A stretch of 64,000 bases of DNA. Source: Allobogoriella alba. Lineage in GTDB: Bacteria > Actinomycetota > Actinomycetes > Actinomycetales > Actinomycetaceae. Below, one piece after another: positions 25,968-34,292 of this stretch. The DNA is taken from assembly GCF_042665525.1 (NCBI RefSeq), contig NZ_JBHTCQ010000001.1, positions 1,240,001 through 1,304,000 on the forward strand. The letters are read 5' to 3'. Within the stretch, counting starts at the first letter, position 1; each line of letters begins with the position of its first letter. The notes beneath the pieces were generated by a model. It ran no database searches. It had not been told where the DNA came from and was given only the letters and a program-made list of their open reading frames with translations. The translations under genes and the position numbers were made by a program.

Positions 25968-27218
25968 ATGGATCTGCTCAGGTTCGCCACCGCCGGATCG
26001 GTGGACGACGGCAAGTCGACCCTGATCGGGCGGCTGCTCCTGGACTCGAAGGTGATCTTCGAGGACCAGATGGAGGCGGTCGAGGCCACGTCGAAGTCCC
26101 GCGGCTACGACTACACCGATCTGGCCCTGCTGACCGACGGTCTGCGCTCCGAGCGCGAGCAGGGCATCACCATCGACGTCGCGTACCGCTACTTCGCGAC
26201 GCCGAAGCGCAAGTTCATCATCGCGGACACGCCGGGGCACGTGCAGTACACCCGGAACATGGTCACCGGTGCCTCCACCGCCGACCTCGGCCTCGTCCTG
26301 GTCGACGCCCGGGCCGGCCTCACCGAGCAGTCCCGGCGGCACGCCGTGCTCCTGTCGCTGCTGCGCGTGCCGCACCTGGTCCTCGCGGTGAACAAGATGG
26401 ACCTGGTCGACTACAGCCAGGACGTCTACCAGCAGATCTACGACGAGTTCACCGCGTTCTCGACCAAGCTGAGCATCCCGGACCTCGAGGTCATCCCGAT
26501 CTCGGCACTCAACGGCGACAACGTCGTGAACCGGTCCGAGAACATGCCCTGGTACGAGGGGCCCTCCCTCATGCACCACCTCGAGCACGTCCACGTGGCC
26601 TCGGACCGGGACCTCATCGACGCGCGCCTGCCGGTGCAGTACGTGATCCGCCCCAAGTCGGAGGAGCACCACGACTACCGCGGGTACGCCGGGCAGCTGG
26701 CCGGTGGCGTGCTCAAGCCGGGTGACGAGGTCATGGCGCTGCCCAGCGGGCTGACGAGCAAGGTCGCCGCGATCGACCTGTTCGACCGCGAGCTCGACGA
26801 GGCCTTCCCGCCGATGTCGATCACCGTCCGTCTCGAGGACGACCTCGACATCTCCCGGGGCGACATGATCTGCCGCCCGAAGAACGCGCCGACGCCGGCA
26901 CAGAACATCGACGCGATGGTGTGCTGGATGACGACGGCGCCGCTGAAGCAGCGCCAGAAGCTCGCCATCAAGCACACCACCCGCAACGCGCGGGCCCTGG
27001 TCAAGGACATCCAGTACCGCCTGGACATCAACTCCCTGCACCGGGACCAGGACGCCCAGGAGCTGGCGCTCAACGAGATCGGGCGCGTCCAGCTGCGCAC
27101 CACGGTGCCGCTGCTGTGCGACACGTATGAGGAGAACCGGGCCACCGGGTCCTTCATCCTCATCGACGAGGCGACCGGGAACACCGTCGGCGCCGGCACG
27201 ATCCTCGAGGCGAGCTAG
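25968..27218 (+). CDS. cysN: Sulfate adenylyltransferase large (GTPase) subunit
   Basis: This 416-residue translation-factor-type GTPase has G1 GSVDDGKS (10-17), the DTPGHVQYTRNMVTGAS G3 region and the G4 motif NKMD, followed by EF-Tu-like beta-barrel domains. GTP hydrolysis drives the otherwise unfavourable formation of adenylyl sulfate by CysD. It starts directly after the cysD stop and overlaps the cysQ start by one base. There is no fused APS-kinase domain as in NodQ-type proteins, consistent with the separate cysC gene nearby. Confidence 0.97.
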   Translation: MDLLRFATAGSVDDGKSTLIGRLLLDSKVIFEDQMEAVEATSKSRGYDYTDLALLTDGLRSEREQGITIDVAYRYFATPKRKFIIADTPGHVQYTRNMVTGASTADLGLVLVDARAGLTEQSRRHAVLLSLLRVPHLVLAVNKMDLVDYSQDVYQQIYDEFTAFSTKLSIPDLEVIPISALNGDNVVNRSENMPWYEGPSLMHHLEHVHVASDRDLIDARLPVQYVIRPKSEEHHDYRGYAGQLAGGVLKPGDEVMALPSGLTSKVAAIDLFDRELDEAFPPMSITVRLEDDLDISRGDMICRPKNAPTPAQNIDAMVCWMTTAPLKQRQKLAIKHTTRNARALVKDIQYRLDINSLHRDQDAQELALNEIGRVQLRTTVPLLCDTYEENRATGSFILIDEATGNTVGAGTILEAS

Positions 27219-27961
27219 TGGGCGACGACCAGTCGTTCGCGAAGGACCTGGCGACCTCGGCCGGTGAGCTGCTGCTGCAGATCCGACGCGAGCACCTCGC
27301 CGCCGGCACCGCCGAGGGCAAGGCGCTGGCGAAGGCCGGCGACCGCGGCGCGCAGACCCACATCGCCGCACGCCTGGCGGCCGAGCGGCCGGAGGACGCG
27401 GTGCTCTCCGAGGAGGCCGTCGACGACAAGGCGCGCCTCGGCCGGGAGCGGGTCTGGATCATCGACCCGCTCGACGGCACCCGGGAGTACTCCGAGGACC
27501 GGCACGACTGGGCCGTCCACGTGGCGCTCTGGGAGCGGGGGGAGCTGACGGCGGGTGCCGTGGCGCTCCCGGGACTCGGGATGACGCTGAGCACGGCGGG
27601 CGAGTTTCCGGAGCTCGGCGAGCCGGCCCAGCCCGTGCGGCTCGCGGTCTCGCGGAGCCGTGCCTCAGAACTCGTGCTGTCCGTCGCCGAGCAGATCGGC
27701 GCCGAGCTGGTGCCGATGGGCTCGGCGGGTTACAAGGTCAGCGCCGTGGTCCGCGGAGAGGTCGACGCGTATGTGCACTCCGGCGGCCAGTACGAGTGGG
27801 ACTCGGCGGCCCCGGTGGCCGTCGCGGCCGCGGCCGGCCTGCACACCAGCCGGATCGACGGCACGCCGCTGGAGTACAACCGGGAGGACCCCTACCTGCC
27901 GGACCTTCTCGTGTGCCGGCCCCGTCTTCACGACGCGCTGCTGGCCGCGGTGGCCGGCTGA
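27218..27961 (+). CDS. cysQ: 3'(2'),5'-bisphosphate nucleotidase
   Basis: This 247-residue inositol-monophosphatase-fold enzyme has the metal-binding set SEEAVDD (near 64-70), WIIDPLDGTRE (80-90) and YEWDSAAPVAVA in the C-terminal half. CysQ splits PAP, the product left when a sulfotransferase uses PAPS, and so keeps sulfotransferases from product inhibition; it also prevents PAPS build-up. Its GTG start overlaps the cysN stop, so it is made in step with sulfate activation. Its presence here supports heavy PAPS turnover by the neighbouring sulfotransferases. Confidence 0.92.
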   Translation: MGDDQSFAKDLATSAGELLLQIRREHLAAGTAEGKALAKAGDRGAQTHIAARLAAERPEDAVLSEEAVDDKARLGRERVWIIDPLDGTREYSEDRHDWAVHVALWERGELTAGAVALPGLGMTLSTAGEFPELGEPAQPVRLAVSRSRASELVLSVAEQIGAELVPMGSAGYKVSAVVRGEVDAYVHSGGQYEWDSAAPVAVAAAAGLHTSRIDGTPLEYNREDPYLPDLLVCRPRLHDALLAAVAG

Positions 27962-28105
27962 GGACAGAGCCTTCAGCGCGTGTCGAACAGGTGGTTCCGT
28001 GGTTTCGTGGCACGTGTGCCGGCGGAGTACGGCGCCTGACTGACCGCAGAATCTGTGTGACAAACTAGGCACGACTGCCTCTCGAGCAACAGCAAGGGAT
28101 GACCG

Positions 28106-29554
28106 TTGGAACTCACCGAGTACCTGAGCGTGCTACGGAAGCGCTGGATCACCGTGGTTCTTCTCGCGGTGGCCGGCCTCGCAGCCGGTGCGCTCGCCTC
28201 CCTGATGGCGGTCCCGACGTATCACACCGCCACGCGGATGTTCTTCACGGTCAACACCGGTGACTCCATCGGTGAGATGACCCAGGGCACGAACTTCGCC
28301 GATCAGCAGCTGAGCTCGTACTCCGAGGTCGCCAAGTCACCGATGGTGCTGGACCCGGTCATCGAGGAGCTCGGACTCGACACGAACGCGAACGCTCTTG
28401 CCGGGTCGATCGACGTCTCCAGGCCTGGTAGCGCTCTGATCCTTGACATCACGGCGACCAGCTCTGATCCCGAGCGTGCCGCCGAGCTCGCCGACTCGGT
28501 CGCCGACCATCTGGTCGACGTCGTGGCCGAGCTCGCGCCGCAGAACTCCGAGGGCGAGGACGCGGTCGCGGCGACCGTGCTCAGTCCCGCGAGTGTCCCG
28601 GGCCGTGCCGCATCGCCGAACATCCCGTTGAACCTGGGTCTCGGGGTCGGTATGGGTGTGCTGCTCGGCATCGGCCTCGCCGTGCTGCGCGAGACGCTGG
28701 ACACGAAGATTCGTGTCGACAAGGACATCGCCCAGGTCACCGACGCCACGGTCATCGGAAACATCGCCTTCGAGGACACCGGGACCGGGCACCCCGTGTT
28801 CATGCACGACGACCCGCGCGGACAGCGCGCCGAGGCGATCAGGCGACTGCGGACGAACCTCCAGTTCGTCAACCTGAACGACCGGCCCAACTCGATCGTC
28901 GTGACGTCGTCCGTGCCGGGCGAGGGTAAGAGCACCACCGCGATCAACGTCGCGATCTCCATGGCCGATGCGGGTGCAAAGGTCATCCTCATCGATGCCG
29001 ACCTCCGTAAGCCGTCGATCGGTGAGTATCTCGGCATCGAGAGCAGGGCGGGTCTCACGACGGTCCTCATCGGGCGTGCTGAGCTGGATGAGGTCGTCCA
29101 CCAGGGCGAGAGCCCGACGTTGCACGTCCTTCCTTCAGGGCAGATCCCACCGAATCCGAGCGAGCTGCTCGGCTCTCGGGCCATGTCCACCCTGCTGGCG
29201 CAGCTGACCGCGGCGTACGACCACGTCATCATCGACAGTCCTCCGTTGCTGCCGGTGACAGACGCGGCCGTGCTGAGCAAGCTCACCGGCGGCGCACTGG
29301 TGATCGCGGGTGCCGACCGCATCCACAAGGCGCAGCTTCGGGAATCCATGGACGCTCTCGAACGGGTGGACGCGCACGTCCTCGGTGTGGTGCTGAACAA
29401 GGTGGAGCGCCGCGAGCGCGGCAAGTACTACTACACCTACGGCGAGTACAACGAGCCGGAGGACGGGAGCATCAACGGGCGTCCCAACCGTACGGTTGCC
29501 GAGACGTCGGCCCGGTCGACCTGGCCCGGTCAGCCGCTCGCCCAACGTCGCTGA
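28106..29554 (+). CDS. Wzz/BY-kinase chain-length regulator (fused tyrosine autokinase)
   Basis: The 482-residue protein has a Wzz domain between two transmembrane helices (about 16-36 and 176-194), then a cytoplasmic kinase domain with Walker A SVPGEGKST (269-277), Walker A' VILIDADLRKP (about 293-303) and Walker B HVIIDSPP. The C-terminal tyrosine cluster KYYYTYGEY (439-447) is the autophosphorylation tail. Such BY-kinases control polymer length together with Wzy and a phosphatase, here probably the one at 9612. The TTG start follows AAGGGA at good distance. The 144-bp gap before it contains a more A+T-rich stretch (near 28050-28070) that may be the promoter of this and the next genes. Confidence 0.92.
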   Translation: MELTEYLSVLRKRWITVVLLAVAGLAAGALASLMAVPTYHTATRMFFTVNTGDSIGEMTQGTNFADQQLSSYSEVAKSPMVLDPVIEELGLDTNANALAGSIDVSRPGSALILDITATSSDPERAAELADSVADHLVDVVAELAPQNSEGEDAVAATVLSPASVPGRAASPNIPLNLGLGVGMGVLLGIGLAVLRETLDTKIRVDKDIAQVTDATVIGNIAFEDTGTGHPVFMHDDPRGQRAEAIRRLRTNLQFVNLNDRPNSIVVTSSVPGEGKSTTAINVAISMADAGAKVILIDADLRKPSIGEYLGIESRAGLTTVLIGRAELDEVVHQGESPTLHVLPSGQIPPNPSELLGSRAMSTLLAQLTAAYDHVIIDSPPLLPVTDAAVLSKLTGGALVIAGADRIHKAQLRESMDALERVDAHVLGVVLNKVERRERGKYYYTYGEYNEPEDGSINGRPNRTVAETSARSTWPGQPLAQRR

Positions 29555-29557
29555 CCG

Positions 29558-30898
29558 ATGACTGCGCTCGACGTCGCTCAGCAGCCGACGCGAAGCGAGT
29601 CCGCGCCCGGTGACACTGAGGATGCGGGACGGGAACCGACCCGCCGCGAGGCCCGTTGGACCGCGATCTCGCTGATCGCCCTGTTCGTGGGGATGTTCCT
29701 CAGCCAGAAGATCGCCGGACGCTTCGCCTACTCGAACATCGCCCAGGTGATCTCCTTGGTCGCCCTGCTCGTGGCGTTCCCCCGTGCCGTGCGTCCCAAG
29801 GATGTCGCGTGGGTGCTCCTCGCCGTCGGCGGCGTTCTCGTGGCCGCGTTCTCGGTGTACAACACCTATGGCTATCAGTTCCAGCCGCAGCACACGGCGT
29901 TCTTTCTCGCGACGTGCACGTATCTGGTGGTCTGGTACCGCGCGACGCAGATGGCGGATCTCGCGGATGTGGCGGAGCGGGCCGTGCGGAAGACGATCGT
30001 CCCGGTCTTCGCATATCTCGCCGCGCAGGGCGTCCTGGACGTCGCCGGTGGCTTGGCATGGACCGACCTCGGCTTCGACGACAAGTCGCACGGTGCCGTG
30101 GCCTGCGTCGTGCTGGCCTTCTTGTGCCTGCGGCTGCTGCACAGCCCCTTGAAGCTTCCGTTGTCGGGTGGGTTCGTCCTGCTCTCCCTGCTCACGGCGT
30201 CACGACTGCCCCTGTTGGCCGCACCGTTCTTTGCCCTTGCGTTCATGTTCGAGTACCGGCGCCAGCGCCGACTCGCGGACACTCCGCTCAAGGTCTATCT
30301 GTGCCACACGACCCTCGCCCTCGGTGTCGGTGCGGTGATCGCGATCCTGCGGGCGAACTGGGACTCGTTCCATGTGTTCACGCGAATCGGGCCGGAGGCG
30401 TCGGCCAGTGCGCAGTCGTCGACCGAGTCGCACCTGCTGCTGATCTCCTACGGCTTGCAGGTCAAGTTCGAGAACCTCATGAACTTCTTGTTCGGGGTGA
30501 CACCCGGAGGGTATGCGGGCACGGTTTATCGAAGTGACGTCGACATCTCGGACCTGCGTGGTGGTGGTGGGATCGCGGCGATTGTCGACGGAACGGCCCC
30601 GATGCATTCGGCGCACGCCTCGGTCTTCGTCGAGTTCCCCTTTCCTGTCGCGATCCTTTATTTCGCGCTCCTGCTGTGGTTGCTGGTCGGACTTCTACGT
30701 CGCAACGAGATCACGCTTGCGCTGCTTCTCGTCGGATTTGTGGCGGTCACGACCCTCTACAGCAGCCACAACGAGATTTTCTTCTTCGCGACTCTCGCAA
30801 TCCTGATGGTCGAAGCATCGCGGCCGAGGGATGTTCCGGTCGGAGAAGGAGCCGAGTCGGCAGATGGATCTCGGGCAACGATGCGCCTCCGGACCTAG
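29558..30898 (+). CDS. O-antigen-ligase/Wzy-like polysaccharide polymerase
   Basis: This 446-residue integral membrane protein has about eleven helices and a larger loop (about 300-345, rich in Ser/Gly, with RIGPEASASAQSSTESHLLL and VTPGGYAGTVYRSD) before the last helices, as in Wzy/WaaL-type enzymes. These proteins diverge so far that assignment rests on topology and place, directly after the Wzz/BY-kinase gene (3-bp gap) and before glycosyltransferases. It would join flipped repeat units outside the membrane. The gene is visibly less G+C-rich than its neighbours, a feature often seen in polymerase genes exchanged between strains. Confidence 0.7.
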   Translation: MTALDVAQQPTRSESAPGDTEDAGREPTRREARWTAISLIALFVGMFLSQKIAGRFAYSNIAQVISLVALLVAFPRAVRPKDVAWVLLAVGGVLVAAFSVYNTYGYQFQPQHTAFFLATCTYLVVWYRATQMADLADVAERAVRKTIVPVFAYLAAQGVLDVAGGLAWTDLGFDDKSHGAVACVVLAFLCLRLLHSPLKLPLSGGFVLLSLLTASRLPLLAAPFFALAFMFEYRRQRRLADTPLKVYLCHTTLALGVGAVIAILRANWDSFHVFTRIGPEASASAQSSTESHLLLISYGLQVKFENLMNFLFGVTPGGYAGTVYRSDVDISDLRGGGGIAAIVDGTAPMHSAHASVFVEFPFPVAILYFALLLWLLVGLLRRNEITLALLLVGFVAVTTLYSSHNEIFFFATLAILMVEASRPRDVPVGEGAESADGSRATMRLRT

Positions 30899-30992
30899 GT
30901 GCGTGCCCGGCACCCGAGAGATTCCGGCACCGCGCGATGCTGAGGCTAGCGCTTGCGCCCGGTGGCCGTCCAAGGTCGATGATGAGGGAGCT

Positions 30993-32093
30993 ATGAATCG
31001 CAGGCAGCACGCTCGGCGGAAGGGACCAGTCCGTGTTCTGCAGGTCGCCTGGCCGCCTGAGCAAGGGGGGAACCCGTACGCCGCATTGCTGATCGCCCAT
31101 ATGCCCGGCGATGTCGACGCGCGCTACTTCACATGGTCGCGCGCTCTCGCGGGCCGGTTCGACGTGCTGCACGTCCACTGGCCGGAGCGCTTCTTCCGCC
31201 ACCCGAAGCTGTTGGGACGCATCGCCAAGAGGGCGCTGTTCGGTGCACTCATCGCTCGTACGACGCTCAGTCGGGCGGCGGTCGTCAGGACCGTTCACAA
31301 CCCGCAACCGCACGAGCCCGGAGACAGGCTGGAAGCCGTCCTCGAGTCTGCACTGGCGCGACGGACAACCGGGTGGATTCGCCTCAACAACGAGACGCCG
31401 GTCCCACGCCATCCCAACGTCGCGACGATCGCGCACGGGCACTACCGCGATCTGTACACCGACCGGCTGGTCGAGCCGACACCCGGCCGCGTGCTCTTCT
31501 TCGGTCACATCCGTCCGTACAAGGGGGTCGAGGAGCTCATCGACGCATTCCGCGGACTTCCCGACCCGGACCTCTCGCTACAGGTGGCCGGCCGGCCGAT
31601 GACCGCAGCCTACGGTGAGGAGGTTCGTCGCCGAGCGCACCAGGACGCCAGGATCGCAGTCGACCTCAGGCGCGTACCAGATGACGATCTCGAGGCGGCC
31701 ATCCGCGAGTCTCAGCTGGTCGTGCTGCCATATCGCGAGATGCACAACTCCGGGGCATTGCTCCTGGCACTTTCGTTGGATCGGCCGGTCCTGGTGCCCG
31801 AGAACACGCTGAATCGTGAGCTGGCCTCCGAGGTGGGGCCGCGGTGGGTGCAGACGTACACGGACCGGCTCACGTCCGACGATCTCGTGCGCGCCCTGGC
31901 GTCGACCCAATCCGCCGGGGACAAACCGGATCTGTCGGCGCGAGACTGGAGCACCCTCGCGCGTGCGACCGCGAGCGTGTACCGGGACGCCCTCCGCCTT
32001 GCGCGTGGAGGGGACAGGCGACAGACCCCGCAGTCCGCGCAGGCTGCTCGGGCCGATGAGGAGATCGCTCGGTCCGCCGGAGACCGGCGATGA
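30993..32093 (+). CDS. Glycosyltransferase of the HVHWPE type (paralogue of 13142-14191)
   Basis: This 366-residue GT-B enzyme shows RFDVLHVHWPERFFRH, VRTVHNPQPHEPGDR, AHGHYRDLY, the donor-side GHIRPYKGVEEL and the MHNSGALLLALSLDRPVLVP block. All of these recur at the same places in the enzyme at 13142. The two are paralogues with probably different donors or acceptors within one repeat unit. The ATG at 30993 has a good GAGGGAG ribosome site; the open frame before it (from 30831) overlaps the polymerase end and lacks family similarity. Its end overlaps the next glycosyltransferase by 4 bp. Confidence 0.84.
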   Translation: MNRRQHARRKGPVRVLQVAWPPEQGGNPYAALLIAHMPGDVDARYFTWSRALAGRFDVLHVHWPERFFRHPKLLGRIAKRALFGALIARTTLSRAAVVRTVHNPQPHEPGDRLEAVLESALARRTTGWIRLNNETPVPRHPNVATIAHGHYRDLYTDRLVEPTPGRVLFFGHIRPYKGVEELIDAFRGLPDPDLSLQVAGRPMTAAYGEEVRRRAHQDARIAVDLRRVPDDDLEAAIRESQLVVLPYREMHNSGALLLALSLDRPVLVPENTLNRELASEVGPRWVQTYTDRLTSDDLVRALASTQSAGDKPDLSARDWSTLARATASVYRDALRLARGGDRRQTPQSAQAARADEEIARSAGDRR

Positions 32094-32926
32094 GCGGGGC
32101 GCTCGAGTGGTCGCTCGTCACCGTGACCTACAACAGCGAGGAAGCACTTCGGCGGTTCCATGGTGGCGTTCGGTTCCCACCCGGTACCGAGTGGGTCGTC
32201 GTTGACAACGCGTCGACCGACGACTCCGTGGCCGTCGCCCACGAGCTCGGTGCCCGCGTGATCGAGCTGCCCGACAACCGAGGCTTCTCGGCCGCGAACA
32301 ATGTCGGGTTGCGCTCGAGCAGGGCGCGATACATCGGGTTCGTGAACCCGGACCTCAGTGTCGTGGTGTCCGATCTCCCGGTCCTGGCCGCGCACCTGGA
32401 GCGAGGGCGGGAGCACCTGGTCGTGCCCCAGCTGCTCGAGGCCGACGGGAAGGTGCAGCCGAACGGACGGGGTGTTCCGACCGTGCTGCGGAAGCTGCTC
32501 AACCGATCGAGCCGTCCCCGGGACGGCTATCGGATCGTGGCCGGCGCTCGGGAGGACCGCTTGGTCGCTTGGGGGATGGGGGCGGCCGTTTTCGGCAAGC
32601 GGTCGACATTCGATGCGCTCGGGGGCTGGGACGAGCGATTCTTCGTCTACTACGAGGACCACGACCTCGGTCTGAGGGCATGGCGGCATGGGGTTCCGGT
32701 GGTCCTGCACGGCGGTGTGCGATGGACGCACGGCTGGGCGCGAGAGACCACCAGGTTCCGTTTCCGACCGTGGCTCATGGAGTTCCACGGTGCGGCCCAG
32801 TTCTTCTCGCGCTACCCGCAGCTTCTTGCACACGACAAGCTGTACCGGCGCGGTGACGATCTGCACCGCGTCGTGGGGCAGGTCACGAACGAGTTCGTGG
32901 ACGATGGCACGCCCGACCGTGTGTGA
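32090..32926 (+). CDS. Family 2 glycosyltransferase (rhamnosyltransferase-like)
   Basis: The 278-residue enzyme has a family-2 fold: SLVTVTYNSEEALRRF, WVVVDNASTDDSV, the NRGFSAANNVGLRSSRARYIGFVNPD block (typical of WbbL/rhamnosyltransferase-like proteins), and the FFVYYEDHDLGLRAWRHG motif with the ED pair. These features suggest a rhamnosyl or related deoxyhexosyl transfer, but the sugar is not certain. The ATG overlaps the previous stop (ATGA). It ends the Wzz-Wzy-GT-GT operon, after which a 200-bp less G+C-rich gap begins. Confidence 0.84.
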   Translation: MSGALEWSLVTVTYNSEEALRRFHGGVRFPPGTEWVVVDNASTDDSVAVAHELGARVIELPDNRGFSAANNVGLRSSRARYIGFVNPDLSVVVSDLPVLAAHLERGREHLVVPQLLEADGKVQPNGRGVPTVLRKLLNRSSRPRDGYRIVAGAREDRLVAWGMGAAVFGKRSTFDALGGWDERFFVYYEDHDLGLRAWRHGVPVVLHGGVRWTHGWARETTRFRFRPWLMEFHGAAQFFSRYPQLLAHDKLYRRGDDLHRVVGQVTNEFVDDGTPDRV

Positions 32927-33031
32927 GTTCTCGAACCGTTCGTTGCCGTCTCAGGATCGTGCGCCGTCCGCAGCGGTGCGTAATTGCCGGACCGTATTCA
33001 ATAAGAGGCCAATTTGTCTCCGCAGGTGGGA

Positions 33032-33057
33032 GTGTTTACGTGGCGGTAACGAAACAC
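33032..33057. promoter_or_regulatory. Inverted repeat in the gap before the sortase cassette
   Basis: GTGTTT-A-CGT, a 7-nt loop, then ACG-AAACAC form a 9-bp stem with one bulged base. It stands in an unusually A+T-rich stretch for this genome, about 110 bp after the end of the glycosyltransferase operon. It could be a terminator without U-tract or an operator for the sortase cassette; the sequence alone does not decide. Confidence 0.4.
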
Positions 33058-33126
33058 CGTCGTGTGAGATGAATGACGCACGGTCGGGTTGTAGCGAGTG
33101 GCATGGCCATCTGGGATGATGACCGC

Positions 33127-33246
33127 ATGGCACGTACCCGAAAGACCCACAGCGAGCGCGTGCGTTTCTGGCGGCGCGTCGAGTACGTCGCGCTCGGCGT
33201 CATGATCGTTGCGACGGCGATCCTGCTCTACGCGCTCTTCCGCTGA
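33127..33246 (+). CDS. 39-residue single-helix membrane protein before the sortase gene
   Basis: A short open frame encodes a basic N-terminus (MARTRKTHSERVRFWRRVEY) followed by one strongly hydrophobic helix (VALGVMIVATAILLYALF) and a final arginine. The charge pattern predicts N-in topology. It ends 6 bp before the sortase start and reads in the same direction, so it is probably co-translated. A weak GGGA ribosome site lies upstream. It is too short to be CrgA, which has two helices. No family is recognised; it may be a small partner of the sortase. Confidence 0.6.
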   Translation: MARTRKTHSERVRFWRRVEYVALGVMIVATAILLYALFR

Positions 33247-33252
33247 CGTGCC

Positions 33253-34026
33253 ATGAGCAGCGTTGTGGCAACCCGTTCGGCGCGCACCTCTCGCGGGAGG
33301 CGGTCGAGGAGGCGTCGTGGGGGACCGGTCGTTCGGGCGATCGGGGCCCTTGGTGAGTTGCTCGTCACCGCGGGGCTGCTGCTCGGGCTGTTCGTGGTGT
33401 GGCAGCTCTTCTGGACGGACTTCGAGTCCTCCCGGGGTGACCGGCAGGCGGTCGAGGACTTCCAGGACACCATCGAGGAGCCGACGGACGAGCCGGAGCC
33501 CGGTCCGCGGACCGGCCCGCCGCCTGTCATGGAGGCGCCCGGCGTCGGGGAGACCATCGGCACGCTGTACGTGCCGAGGTGGGGTGAGGGCTACGCGCGG
33601 ACCATCCGTGAGGGCAATCCGGAGAACGAGCTCGCCGTCCTCAACCAGGGGGGAGCTGCGCACTATCCGGACACCGCCATGCCCGGTGACATCGGGAACT
33701 TTGCTCTCGCCGGCCATCGGCAGACCTACGGCGCAGCGTTCCACAAGGTCGACCAGCTCGAGAACGGCGACCGCATGATCGTCCAGACTCGCGATGCATG
33801 GATGGTCTACGAGGTGTCCGAGAGCTACGTCGTGACGCCCGACCAGGTCGAGGTGGTCGCTCCGGTGCCCGGGGATCCGGATGCCGAGCCTTCGGAGCGG
33901 CTCATCACGCTCACCACGTGCCACCCGCTGTGGAGCACCCGCGAGCGGTGGATCATCCACGGCGAGCTCGTGGAGTGGTACGGACCGAGCCGAGACATGC
34001 CTGAGGCACTTCAGGAGGGACCCTGA
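33253..34026 (+). CDS. Class E sortase
   Basis: The 257-residue transpeptidase has a very basic tail, one membrane helix (about 34-52), an acidic Pro-rich linker and the sortase barrel. The catalytic set is visible: His155 in LAGHRQTYG, Cys223 in LITLTTCHPLWS, and Arg230 or Arg232 in STRERWI. Class E enzymes do the housekeeping anchoring of surface proteins in actinobacteria, and a well-studied Streptomyces member prefers LAxTG. The only substrate-like protein in this window ends in LPETG (7052-7603). It is flanked by two tiny membrane-protein genes, the second overlapping its stop codon. Confidence 0.9.
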   Translation: MSSVVATRSARTSRGRRSRRRRGGPVVRAIGALGELLVTAGLLLGLFVVWQLFWTDFESSRGDRQAVEDFQDTIEEPTDEPEPGPRTGPPPVMEAPGVGETIGTLYVPRWGEGYARTIREGNPENELAVLNQGGAAHYPDTAMPGDIGNFALAGHRQTYGAAFHKVDQLENGDRMIVQTRDAWMVYEVSESYVVTPDQVEVVAPVPGDPDAEPSERLITLTTCHPLWSTRERWIIHGELVEWYGPSRDMPEALQEGP

Positions 34027-34193
34027 TGTACGGGTTGATCTGGCGACTGTTGCCAGGACCGCGATGGTTCAAGGCGATCGAGGCACTCATCCTGGTGGCC
34101 GCGGTGGTCGCGGTCCTGTTCACGTGGGTCTACCCGTGGGCTGCCCAAGAGCTCAACCTGCTCGACTCGACGGTCGAGTCCCCGGGCGGCTGA
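34026..34193 (+). CDS. 55-residue membrane protein coupled to the sortase gene
   Basis: The ATG overlaps the sortase stop (TGATG). The protein reads MYGLIWRLLPGPRWFKAIEA, then one hydrophobic helix (about residues 19-35) and the tail FTWVYPWAAQELNLLDSTVE. As I recall, similar small WRLLPGP proteins are found beside class E sortases in many actinobacteria, with no known role. Conserved coupling suggests a job with the sortase or wall assembly. No signal for export beyond the single helix is seen. Confidence 0.68.
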   Translation: MYGLIWRLLPGPRWFKAIEALILVAAVVAVLFTWVYPWAAQELNLLDSTVESPGG

Positions 34194-34246
34194 CCGTCAC
34201 CGGCCACCCTGCGACCAGGGTGCGGCCGTGTGAGGCAGGCGACTTG

Positions 34247-34261
34247 ATTACCCCTGGTAAT
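34247..34261. promoter_or_regulatory. Candidate operator of the MarR regulator
   Basis: ATTACC and GGTAAT form a perfect 6-bp inverted repeat around a 3-nt spacer, in a short A+T-rich island 32 bp before the MarR start. MarR proteins usually bind such palindromes in their own promoter. A TAGACT box at 34279-34284, eight bases before the ATG, could be the -10 element, which would make the transcript nearly leaderless. Confidence 0.62.
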
Positions 34262-34292
34262 TAGCGAGCCTAACCATCTAGACTGGGGGCAG

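Noticed and set aside
25017..27371. Long open frame antisense to cysD and cysN
   Set aside because: The Arg/Val/Asp-rich translation has no family motif, while the plus-strand frames encode textbook CysD and CysN; it is a by-product of high G+C codon use.
23661..27961. Ordinary assimilatory sulfate reduction operon
   Set aside because: No cysH, cysI or sulfite reductase is adjacent, whereas four sulfotransferase genes and CysQ are in the locus; the rest of the genome was not seen, so this is a preference and not proof.
33127..33246. CrgA cell-division gene next to the sortase
   Set aside because: The frame encodes only 39 residues and one helix, while CrgA has two helices and about twice the length.
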